Below the pieces are notes generated by a model. That model was not told where the DNA came from, searched no databases, and saw only the letters and a program-made list of their open reading frames with translations. Made by a program: the position numbers and the translations under genes. Positions 6,719 to 12,544 of a stretch of DNA of 14,257 nucleotides are shown here, piece by piece (position 1 is the stretch's first letter; the number at the start of each line of letters is the position of its first letter). This DNA is from Thermoplasmata archaeon. GTDB taxonomy: Archaea; Thermoplasmatota; Thermoplasmata; Thermoplasmatales; Thermoplasmataceae. Location of the stretch: the NCBI GenBank assembly GCA_021845155.1, contig JAKBSB010000013.1, positions 1 to 14,257 of the forward strand, read 5' to 3'.

Positions 6719-7449
6719 GTCCTGTAAATCTTTATCCCAAAAAATACGGCCAGGTGCTTTTAAAGAACAAGAATGTGGCTCTCCAGGAGGTTCTTCTGCT
6801 AGGAGATATCAGCGGCAGATCCGTTCTGGAAATCGGCCCCGGCCCAGGAACCCTTACTGAGATACTTCTCCAAAAAGGTGCTGTTGTGACTGCTATAGAA
6901 TCCGATCACCGCTTCTATGAGATTCTTAAAATGAAATTTGAATCCCAGATAAAAGGAGGCAACCTGAAGATCGAAAAAAATGATTTCCTTGAACTTGGTG
7001 GCGGCAATCCAGATTTCATAATCGGCAATATCCCGTATCATATATCTTCCCCAATACTTTTCCATCTTGAGAAGTTCAACTTTACAAGGTCGGTGCTGAT
7101 GGTACAATTGGAATTTGCAAGGCGAATGGTTGCAAAACCTGGAACTGAAGACTATTCAAGGCTTTCAATTTCCACAGCTTTGAGATATAGGGTGAAGCTT
7201 GAAAAAACAGTAAAAAGGGGGAGTTTCTATCCAGTTCCAGCTGTCGATTCCGCCATTGTTTCAATAGAACCAAATCCGGTAAAATGGGAATACTCTGACG
7301 AACTTACAGGAAAAATTCTCACTGAAATTTTCTCCCAGAGAAGAAAAAAACTGAAAAATATAATAAAAAACCTGCCCGAAGATCTCATGGATAAGAGGGC
7401 AGACATCCTGACAATAGAAGATCTGAAAAAAATATTGGAGATTAGCTAG
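6715..7449 (+). CDS. ksgA: 16S rRNA dimethyladenosine transferase (KsgA/Dim1)
   Basis: This SAM-dependent enzyme makes N6,N6-dimethyladenosines at the two adjacent adenosines of the 3'-terminal hairpin of 16S rRNA, a late step of small-subunit assembly. In 244 residues it shows the Rossmann SAM-binding motif LEIGPGPGTLTE (38-49), the acidic ribose contact in AIESD (60-64), the adenine-methylating catalytic motif NIPYHISSP (105-113), and the KsgA-specific FYPVPAVDSAIV (171-182). The C-terminal domain is short, as in archaeal Dim1. The ATG overlaps the DUF655 stop by four bases. The gene ends tail to tail with the stomatin gene, with an 8-bp overlap that includes both stop codons. It is the last gene of the long operon. 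Confidence 0.95.
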   Translation: MSPVNLYPKKYGQVLLKNKNVALQEVLLLGDISGRSVLEIGPGPGTLTEILLQKGAVVTAIESDHRFYEILKMKFESQIKGGNLKIEKNDFLELGGGNPDFIIGNIPYHISSPILFHLEKFNFTRSVLMVQLEFARRMVAKPGTEDYSRLSISTALRYRVKLEKTVKRGSFYPVPAVDSAIVSIEPNPVKWEYSDELTGKILTEIFSQRRKKLKNIIKNLPEDLMDKRADILTIEDLKKILEIS

Positions 7450-8260
7450 AATCTGTGTTTCCAGATGTCTTTTTCAAGGAATCCGCTATCCCCATGTTTG
7501 TCATTGGGGCCAGTCCTGCTGCCGGTGTATTCATTGGCACCATCATCAGCGTACCCTTGCCTTCGAGACCAATTTCATAGAGTATATTCAACCATCTCAG
7601 CTGGAATGCAGTGGGATTGTCAGTATACTGGTTCGCGGCTTCAACCATTTTCTGTGCAGCCTCGACTTCAGCCAGTGCAAGGGTGACCCTTGATCTCCTC
7701 TCCCTTTCTGCTGATGCCTGTCTTGACATGGCCTCCTGTAAAGCCTGTGGAACAATCACATCTCTTATCTCAACGGATGATACCTTTATTCCCCAGTGTT
7801 CTGTTTTCTCATCTATTATTTCCCTGGCGGATTCCCCGATTTTCTCCCTCTCAGAAAGTATTTCATCAAATAGGGATTTACCGAGAACTTCCCTCAGGGT
7901 TGTCTGGGCTGAGAAGTTAGTTGCAGTTGCATAGTTTTCAACATTCAAAGCAGCTTTCTGCGGGTCGATGATCTGGAAATACATGATGGCATCAACATTC
8001 AGTGGAACATTATCCCTTGTGAACGTTGACTCGGTCTTGAAAGACACAGCCTGTATCCTGGTGGACATCACCACAGTCATACGGCTGATTATGGGCGTCA
8101 CATAAATTATTCCTGGCCCCTTCAGCCCCGTGAACCTACCCAGCGTTAGAACCACACCTCTCTCCCATTCCTTCAGAATGTGCAATCCTGAAAGGAGTAT
8201 TATTATAACTATAAATAGTATAATAATCAAAAATATCTCTATACCTGATATGCTTGCCAT
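7442..8260 (-). CDS. Stomatin/prohibitin-like SPFH membrane protein
   Basis: SPFH proteins are membrane-anchored scaffolds that oligomerise in the inner leaflet; archaeal members are often cleaved by a partner protease. The first 25 or so residues form one hydrophobic segment (IEIFLIIILFIVIIILLSGL), followed by the SPFH domain: EWERGVVLTLGRFTGLKGPG, TRDNVPLNVDAIMYFQI, VGEKIGESAREI-like helices and VEIRDVIVP. A long Ala/Glu-rich coiled coil (about residues 175-210) follows, then a Gly/Met/Pro-rich tail. Reading could begin at 8269 (three residues longer). The inner ATG at 8260 fits the strong TATA box about 29 nt upstream better, so it is chosen. No NfeD partner is adjacent, although stomatin genes commonly sit beside nfeD. 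Confidence 0.92.
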   Translation of the reverse strand: MASISGIEIFLIIILFIVIIILLSGLHILKEWERGVVLTLGRFTGLKGPGIIYVTPIISRMTVVMSTRIQAVSFKTESTFTRDNVPLNVDAIMYFQIIDPQKAALNVENYATATNFSAQTTLREVLGKSLFDEILSEREKIGESAREIIDEKTEHWGIKVSSVEIRDVIVPQALQEAMSRQASAERERRSRVTLALAEVEAAQKMVEAANQYTDNPTAFQLRWLNILYEIGLEGKGTLMMVPMNTPAAGLAPMTNMGIADSLKKTSGNTDSS

Positions 8261-8284
8261 ATGATTCATGGTATTGGAAAAAGG

Positions 8285-8294
8285 CTATATAAGA
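8285..8294 (-). promoter_or_regulatory. TATA box of the stomatin-like gene
   Basis: On the minus strand TCTTATATAG is a clear TATA box, centred about 29 nt before the ATG at 8260 and only 20 nt before the ATG at 8269. The usual archaeal spacing of 25-27 nt to the start site would place transcription near 8262, giving an essentially leaderless mRNA from the second ATG. A further AT-rich stretch lies at about 8303-8313. Confidence 0.55.
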
Positions 8295-8467
8295 ATTTTT
8301 TTATTTTATATTAAGTATATACAAATCACGCAATAATTTCTAAAGGCAGAAATATTTGGCCTTTCATGTATGCAGGAAAGTATATCGGCATGATAATTAT
8401 CCTCATTCTCCCCATGTTTCAATTTTTCCGAAATGCCTGTCATATGCCCCGTTAACAAGATAACTAA

Positions 8468-8492
8468 AGCATAAAGGATGAGAATTAAATAA
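8468..8492 (+). promoter_or_regulatory. Promoter of the alkyltransferase gene
   Basis: AGCATAAAGGA at 8468-8478 is identical to the element before SBDS. It is followed by AATTAAATAA (8483-8492), a TATA-like box centred about 26 nt before the ATG at 8514. This geometry favours the ATG at 8514 over that at 8502 and predicts a leaderless mRNA; no Shine-Dalgarno motif precedes either. Confidence 0.5.
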
Positions 8493-8513
8493 CACCACAG
8501 CATGATAAGGATC

Positions 8514-9098
8514 ATGAAAGTTTCAAGAGATGAAAAAAACAGGCTGGCCCTAATGTATTCCTGGGGAAAAAGCAGGTTTGGCATTATTCTTGCAATTTTC
8601 TCTGAACAGGGCATCTGTGCAGTTACCCTGCTTTCTTCATCAGATTCAATTCAGGAATATCTCAAAAAGGAATATCCCGATGCAAACATCAAGAAGAGTG
8701 AGGTCCCCGGTATATATATCCCTGAAATAGCAGAAACCATGAATGGTACGGAATCGGATTTTAGCCTTGATATCAACGGGACTGAATTCCAGATGAAAGT
8801 GTGGGACTCAATCAGAAAAATTCCGTACGGTTCGGTTAGGACCTACAGCCAGATTGCAGAAAACATGGGCCGACCGCGGGCAGTAAGGGCAGTGGCAAAT
8901 GCATGCGGAAAGAATCCGGTCCCGATCATAATTCCTTGCCACAGGGTCATAAGGAAAAGCGGAGATCTGGGAGGTTATGGGTTGGGCATAAATGTAAAGA
9001 AAAAACTTCTCACTCATGAAAAATATGTAAAGGAAAAAGGAAACATGGCTTCTGGGAATGCAGAAAGTGCAGAAAAAATACCGGCAAACACGAATTAA
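8514..9098 (+). CDS. ogt: Methylated-DNA--protein-cysteine S-methyltransferase (Ogt/MGMT)
   Basis: This suicide repair protein transfers alkyl groups from O6-alkylguanine in DNA to its own cysteine. Counted from the ATG at 8514 (194 residues), the active site is PCHRV at 141-145 with acceptor Cys142. The other residues of the known mechanism are visible: the Tyr of VRTYSQIA, the intercalating arginine in RAVRAVANA (Arg125), Asn134 in GKNPVP, His143 and Glu169 in THEKYV. The N-terminal 80 residues form the poorly conserved ribonuclease-like domain. The C-terminus carries a hydrophilic tail of about 20 residues (EKGNMASGNAESAEKIPANT) beyond the usual end, with no evident function. An ATG at 8502 adds four residues, but the promoter spacing favours 8514. 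It is monocistronic, with a T-run just downstream. Confidence 0.95.
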   Translation: MKVSRDEKNRLALMYSWGKSRFGIILAIFSEQGICAVTLLSSSDSIQEYLKKEYPDANIKKSEVPGIYIPEIAETMNGTESDFSLDINGTEFQMKVWDSIRKIPYGSVRTYSQIAENMGRPRAVRAVANACGKNPVPIIIPCHRVIRKSGDLGGYGLGINVKKKLLTHEKYVKEKGNMASGNAESAEKIPANTN

Positions 9099-9110
9099 AG
9101 GCACTTACTC

Positions 9111-9118
9111 TTTTTTTT
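9111..9118 (+). terminator. T8 terminator after ogt
   Basis: A run of eight T residues begins 13 bases after the ogt stop codon. This is the best intrinsic-type archaeal terminator in the window and separates ogt from the next promoter at about 9161. Confidence 0.6.
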
Positions 9119-9160
9119 GGCCGGCAAAAATAAAACAGTGCTTCCGGGATTTTCAAAAAA

Positions 9161-9195
9161 TAATATTTAAACCGATGCAACTATACAAGTCAGGT
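9161..9195 (+). promoter_or_regulatory. Promoter and weak RBS of the phosphoribosyltransferase gene
   Basis: TAATATTTAAA at 9161-9171 is a good TATA box centred about 37 nt before the ATG, predicting a leader of roughly 10-12 nt. CAGGT at 9191-9195 provides a weak Shine-Dalgarno match within that leader. The layout resembles the carbamate kinase promoter. Confidence 0.5.
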
Positions 9196-9203
9196 AATAA
9201 GTC

Positions 9204-9848
9204 ATGCAATTCAGAGCTAAACTTGTGTCATGGGCAGAGATCGAGAAATGGTGCAGAAATATCGGGAAACAGGCAATTAAATCCGGTTTCATTCCTGAGG
9301 CTATAGTGGGACTTTCCCGTGGAGGACTGGTACCTGCAAGAATGCTTTCTGACAGGATGTGGATAAAGGATCTTTACGCGGTCAAGACAGAACATTGGGG
9401 TTTTACCGCCTCCAGGGATGGAAAAGCAGTACTGAAAAAACAGGGTGATCCTGACATTAAGGGAAAAAGGGTACTGGTTGTGGACGATATAACCGACACA
9501 GGAGAAAGCATGAAGCTTGCATTTGACTATGTGAAGTCTCTTTCTCCGTCAGAGATCAGGACTTCCACCATGCTGCACATAACCAGATCAAGTTTCAAAC
9601 CAGATTTTTACTCGGAAGAGATCAATGAGGAGAAGTGGGCCTGGTTTATTTTCCCATGGAATGTCTATGAGGATCTTGACAACCTCATAGGAAGGTCAAT
9701 GGTTGTTCCGTCTTCAGCCAATGAAATAGAGAAGATGCTCACGGATGATTACGGCCTTACCTTTGCTGGAATCGATCTTCCAATGATTCTGAACGACCTT
9801 GTGGAAAGCGGCAGACTAAAGCTGGAAAAAGAGAAGTACTCAAAATAA
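9204..9848 (+). CDS. Phosphoribosyltransferase (purine-type, COG2236-like)
   Basis: This is a type I phosphoribosyltransferase that would couple a nucleobase to PRPP, probably in purine salvage. In 214 residues the PRPP-binding signature VLVVDDITDTGES is at 90-102 and the pyrophosphate loop GLSRGGLVPA at 36-45. The C-terminal WFIFPWNVYEDL (about 151-162) is characteristic of archaeal proteins annotated as hypoxanthine/xanthine phosphoribosyltransferase-like, where the aromatic hood stacks on the base. The exact base cannot be decided from sequence alone. The gene starts from its own promoter and stops three bases from the oppositely oriented carbamate kinase gene. Confidence 0.9.
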   Translation: MQFRAKLVSWAEIEKWCRNIGKQAIKSGFIPEAIVGLSRGGLVPARMLSDRMWIKDLYAVKTEHWGFTASRDGKAVLKKQGDPDIKGKRVLVVDDITDTGESMKLAFDYVKSLSPSEIRTSTMLHITRSSFKPDFYSEEINEEKWAWFIFPWNVYEDLDNLIGRSMVVPSSANEIEKMLTDDYGLTFAGIDLPMILNDLVESGRLKLEKEKYSK

Positions 9849-9851
9849 ATA

Positions 9852-10787
9852 TCACTGGGGCAGGACAATAGTTCCAGTCTGCTCCACTGAAGCCTTCCTG
9901 GAATTTTCAATGGAAGTTATTATGGATCGCTTACCACCTTTCCTGACAAACTCAATGGCAGCTTTTATTTTTGGTCCCATGCTGCCGGATGCAAAATATC
10001 CCCTGTTATAAAGTTCCTGAAGTTCATCAAATTTTATTCTCCCTATCTTCTCCTGATCCTTTGTCCCATAATTTGTATAGGCAAATGGCACGTCTGTCAG
10101 TATCATGAAGCTATGGGCATCTATGATGGATGCAAGAAGAGAGGAGGCAAGGTCCTTGTCAATGACCGCTTCAACCCCAACTAATTTCCCACGCTGCCTT
10201 AGCACGGGTATGCCTCCACCTCCAACGGCTATGGGCTGGAAACCATCTGCAAGAAGTCTTATGATGGAGTTCCTTTCCATTATGTCCATTGGTGCAGGAG
10301 AAGGGACAAGCCTTCTCCAGCCTCTTCCAGAGTCTTCTTTCATCGACCACTTCAGATCATTCATGAGGGTATCAGCCTCCTGTTTTGTATAAAAAGGTCC
10401 TATTGGCTTGGACGGGTTTGAAAATGCCGGATCATCCTCTGAAACCAGTGTCCGCGTTATGATTACTATTGGTTCTTTTGAAAATCCTCTCTGCATCCTG
10501 ACATTGTCATATGCAAGTGACATTATATGCCCAATGAGTCCCATGGACATTGAACCGCAGGCATGAAGAGGCATTGGAGGAATTACGCCTTTAGAATTTT
10601 CATTCTGCAGAAGTATGTTTCCGACCTGTGGGCCGTTCCCATGGGTTATGACCACACTGTTCTCTTCAAGTATTTCCCAGATTCCGTTAAAGGCTTCAAC
10701 AGCCCTTTCGTACTGCGACTGGAAAGAAGGTACATCACCATTCCTGAGGAGAGCATTCCCTCCAAATGCAATTACAAATTTTTCCAT
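9852..10787 (-). CDS. arcC: Carbamate kinase
   Basis: Carbamate kinase interconverts carbamoyl phosphate plus ADP with carbamate plus ATP, either harvesting ATP from arginine or agmatine breakdown or supplying carbamoyl phosphate. At 311 residues it has typical length. Amino-acid-kinase motifs are clear: FGGNAL (8-13), THGNGPQVG (48-56), LHACGSMSMG (74-83), then AVGGGGIPV and VEAVIDKDLASSLLA, the latter diagnostic for carbamate kinase within this superfamily. No arginine deiminase or ornithine carbamoyltransferase gene is adjacent, so its metabolic direction is open. The start is supported by AGGTGA four bases upstream and by a TATA box at the expected distance. Confidence 0.95.
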   Translation of the reverse strand: MEKFVIAFGGNALLRNGDVPSFQSQYERAVEAFNGIWEILEENSVVITHGNGPQVGNILLQNENSKGVIPPMPLHACGSMSMGLIGHIMSLAYDNVRMQRGFSKEPIVIITRTLVSEDDPAFSNPSKPIGPFYTKQEADTLMNDLKWSMKEDSGRGWRRLVPSPAPMDIMERNSIIRLLADGFQPIAVGGGGIPVLRQRGKLVGVEAVIDKDLASSLLASIIDAHSFMILTDVPFAYTNYGTKDQEKIGRIKFDELQELYNRGYFASGSMGPKIKAAIEFVRKGGKRSIITSIENSRKASVEQTGTIVLPQ

Positions 10788-10791
10788 GATT

Positions 10792-10830
10792 TCACCTGAA
10801 AATATGTTATCACTGACACATATAAAAATA
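10792..10830 (-). promoter_or_regulatory. Promoter and RBS of carbamate kinase
   Basis: On the minus strand a TATTTTTATATG box (10819-10830) is centred about 38 nt before the ATG, predicting a start near 10798. AGGTGA (10792-10797) lies four bases before the ATG, so the short leader would begin almost at the Shine-Dalgarno motif. Confidence 0.55.
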
Positions 10831-10891
10831 GATGCCGTGAAAAAATATAGTTTTTTCAGTCTTTCTGTGCTTGATCAGGTACATAATGCAG

Positions 10892-10907
10892 GCATAAAGA
10901 ATATATT
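10892..10907 (+). promoter_or_regulatory. Promoter of the mqnD-like gene
   Basis: GCATAAAGA (10892-10900) runs into ATATATT (10901-10907), a TATA-like box centred about 31 nt before the ATG at 10935 but only 7 nt before the ATG at 10911. The GCATAAAG element is 43 nt upstream of 10935, like its relatives before SBDS and ogt. This favours the inner ATG. Confidence 0.5.
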
Positions 10908-10934
10908 TCAATGATAAGAGCATACCATCTCATG

Positions 10935-11747
10935 AAACTAACAATTGCACATACTCCAGATCCGGACGACTCTTTCATGTTTTACGGAATGCTGGAAAAT
11001 AAAATAAAATGTAGACACCAGTACACCCAGGTTGTAAAAGATATTGAAACCTTGAACAACGAGGCCCCGGGAGGGCATTACGACGTTACGGCAATATCGG
11101 CGAACGGATATGCCCTGGTTAACGATAAGTACGCTCTCACAACATCAGGTGCAAGTTTCGGATTAAGCTACGGCCCAGTCGTAGTTGCCAAAAAAGACAT
11201 CGACCTGAAGAACGCGGTTGTTGCCAGCCCAGGAAAATACACATCGTCATATCTCCTTTACAGGATGTTCGCACCGGCCCCAAAGAAATTCATCGAAGTG
11301 AGATTTGACAAGATCAGTGAAGCGGTTTTGAGCGGTGAAGCCGATGCAGGCATTCTGATACATGATGAGCAGCTTACCTACCAGGACAAGGGCCTGAAGA
11401 AGGTATATGACGTGTACAGTGCATGGAAAGAATATGCAGGAGACCTGCCAATCCCTCTCGGTTTCAATGCCATTAAGAAATCAATCGGATCTGAAGCCAT
11501 AAGAGGTTTCAAGGAAGACTTTGAAAACTCAATAAAATACGGCATGGAACATGAGGACGATGCTGTAAGATACTCACTTCAGTATGCAAGATACAACGAT
11601 ATGGAACTGGAGAGAAAATTCATAAAAATGTATGTCAATGATCTTACAATAAACTTCGGAGAAAAGGGAAGAAAAGCGCTTGATCTTTATTATAAAAGAT
11701 CATTTGAGATGAATCTTCTGAAGCCTTTCAAACTGGAAATCGTCTAA
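10935..11747 (+). CDS. mqnD: MqnD-like 1,4-dihydroxy-6-naphthoate synthase
   Basis: MqnD converts cyclic dehypoxanthinyl futalosine to 1,4-dihydroxy-6-naphthoate in the futalosine route to menaquinone. The protein has the periplasmic-binding-protein-like fold of the MqnA/MqnD family but no signal peptide, so it is cytosolic. From the ATG at 10935 (270 residues) the family N-terminus AHTPDPDDSFMFYGML is at 6-21, the ligand-site region SGASFGLSYGPVVVA at 72-86, and ILIHDEQLTY at 141-150. His144 sits where MqnD has its proposed catalytic histidine. DLPIPLGFNAI (171-181) is also typical. An ATG at 10911 would add eight residues; the promoter position and the family N-terminus argue against it. 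No other menaquinone gene is nearby. A substrate-binding protein is the main alternative, but the missing signal peptide makes it unlikely. Confidence 0.82.
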   Translation, partial: KLTIAHTPDPDDSFMFYGMLENKIKCRHQYTQVVKDIETLNNEAPGGHYDVTAISANGYALVNDKYALTTSGASFGLSYGPVVVAKKDIDLKNAVVASPGKYTSSYLLYRMFAPAPKKFIEVRFDKISEAVLSGEADAGILIHDEQLTYQDKGLKKVYDVYSAWKEYAGDLPIPLGFNAIKKSIGSEAIRGFKEDFENSIKYGMEHEDDAVRYSLQYARYNDMELERKFIKMYVNDLTINFGEKGRKALDLYYKRSFEMNLLKPFKLEIV

Positions 11748-11761
11748 AAATCAAAAACAAC

Positions 11762-12397
11762 CTAAATTCCAAGGTAAATTACGATACCTGTAACCACGAG
11801 GATAAGTCCAATCAGGTAGTCAGTATACCTTCCTGGCATATTTTTCAACCTGTCGGTACCGGGAATATTTGTTGTCAACCACACGACTCCAATAAGTGTC
11901 AGGGTTGTGACTGCAATGAATATGGTTGTTATGTATATTGTGTCAGTTCCTCCCAGGCTGGATGAGGCAATAAAAATGGGCAGAAATGCAAGATCAGGAA
12001 ATGCGCTGACCGCCAGGGCCGATCTGGACATCAGCTCGTCATTGCTTTCATTGGCCTCTCTGAGACCGCTGATTATGAAGTACACCGCAATGATGAACAT
12101 GAGGAGAATTGATATTTCGGTCAGGAAATGCACGGATGATTTAAGGACAACCACTCCGACAAAAAGAACCAGGACTGCCACAAAAACAGATGATCCGGAA
12201 TGACCCAGTCCCAGTATGGCAGCAGTTGCATATTTCGATTTCCAGGTATAATTCCTCGTTTTTGAAATAATAAGCAAAGGAACCCAGTGGTCCGGGGCTA
12301 TCATATGGAAGAGTGCGACAAGTATGGCCGTTGATATGAGAACCAGGAAGATGGACACCGATGGGAAACCCCAATTATTATAAAAACTGTGACACAT
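11762..12397 (-). CDS. Six-helix membrane protein, NicO/UreH-like
   Basis: This is a polytopic membrane protein, probably a metal-ion transporter or relative. About six hydrophobic helices are evident: (numbering from the ATG at 12397) roughly 15-37, 56-83, 91-112, 126-146, 151-177 and 194-210. Helix 1 ends in HMIAPDHW, giving His31-x4-Asp36-His37, which resembles the H-x4-D-H signature of NiCoT/RcnA/UreH-type nickel-cobalt proteins. Helix 2 begins with GLGHSGS (His66). A buried acid occurs in AFPDLAFLP (Asp135). The substrate cannot be read from sequence. The start is uncertain: ATG at 12424 adds nine residues, and a GTG at 12358 would begin right at helix 1. The ATG at 12397 is chosen because ATTTAATATT (12425-12434, minus strand) is a suitably placed TATA box. 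Confidence 0.8.
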   Translation of the reverse strand: MCHSFYNNWGFPSVSIFLVLISTAILVALFHMIAPDHWVPLLIISKTRNYTWKSKYATAAILGLGHSGSSVFVAVLVLFVGVVVLKSSVHFLTEISILLMFIIAVYFIISGLREANESNDELMSRSALAVSAFPDLAFLPIFIASSSLGGTDTIYITTIFIAVTTLTLIGVVWLTTNIPGTDRLKNMPGRYTDYLIGLILVVTGIVIYLGI

Positions 12398-12424
12398 TTT
12401 TCCGGGAAAACTTTTTAAAAGCAT

Positions 12425-12434
12425 AATATTAAAT
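12425..12434 (-). promoter_or_regulatory. TATA-like box of the membrane protein gene
   Basis: ATTTAATATT on the minus strand is centred about 33 nt before the ATG at 12397 and directly abuts the ATG at 12424, so it can only serve the inner start. A second AT-rich box, CTTTTAAAAAG (12411-12421), would suit a later GTG start. Confidence 0.35.
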
Positions 12435-12506
12435 CTTTGAAACGTCAGTCAGTTGAAAGCGCTCGTTATGTGAAGTTTTCTACAGATACTGAAATTTTTG
12501 GGCAAA

Positions 12507-12514
12507 TTTAAAAT
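12507..12514 (+). promoter_or_regulatory. TATA-like box of the resolvase-like gene
   Basis: TTTAAAAT is centred about 35 nt before the TTG start at 12545, predicting a leader of about ten bases. No Shine-Dalgarno motif is visible. Confidence 0.4.
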
Positions 12515-12544
12515 ACAGACTTACGAATAGCCCGTGAAATTCAA

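Larger units (their letters stand above)
8270..8501. other. Divergent intergenic region, stomatin / alkyltransferase
   Basis: These bases hold the two divergent promoters. Between them are a hairpin-capable repeat AAAGGC (8342-8347) / GCCTTT (8359-8364), the perfect 10-bp palindrome GATAATTATC (8392-8401), and a 29-codon plus-strand reading frame at 8366-8455. That frame would encode a single hydrophobic segment (IIILILPMFQFF) in a short peptide. I do not call it a gene: it is short, lacks a ribosome binding site and has no recognisable family, though an AATAATTT at 8332-8339 is placed like a leaderless TATA box. Confidence 0.45.

Noticed and set aside
7465..7934. Plus-strand frames inside the stomatin-like gene
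   Set aside because: They are antisense to the conserved SPFH and coiled-coil coding region and show Ser/Leu-rich composition typical of shadows.
8306..8614. Minus-strand frame of 102 codons with a hydrophobic stretch
   Set aside because: It overlaps the 5' end of ogt and its promoter, has no promoter or ribosome binding site of its own, and resembles no family I know.
9081..9128. Direct repeat CCGGCAAA at 9081-9088 and 9121-9128
   Set aside because: Only eight bases, one copy inside the ogt tail. No mobile element or attachment-site context.
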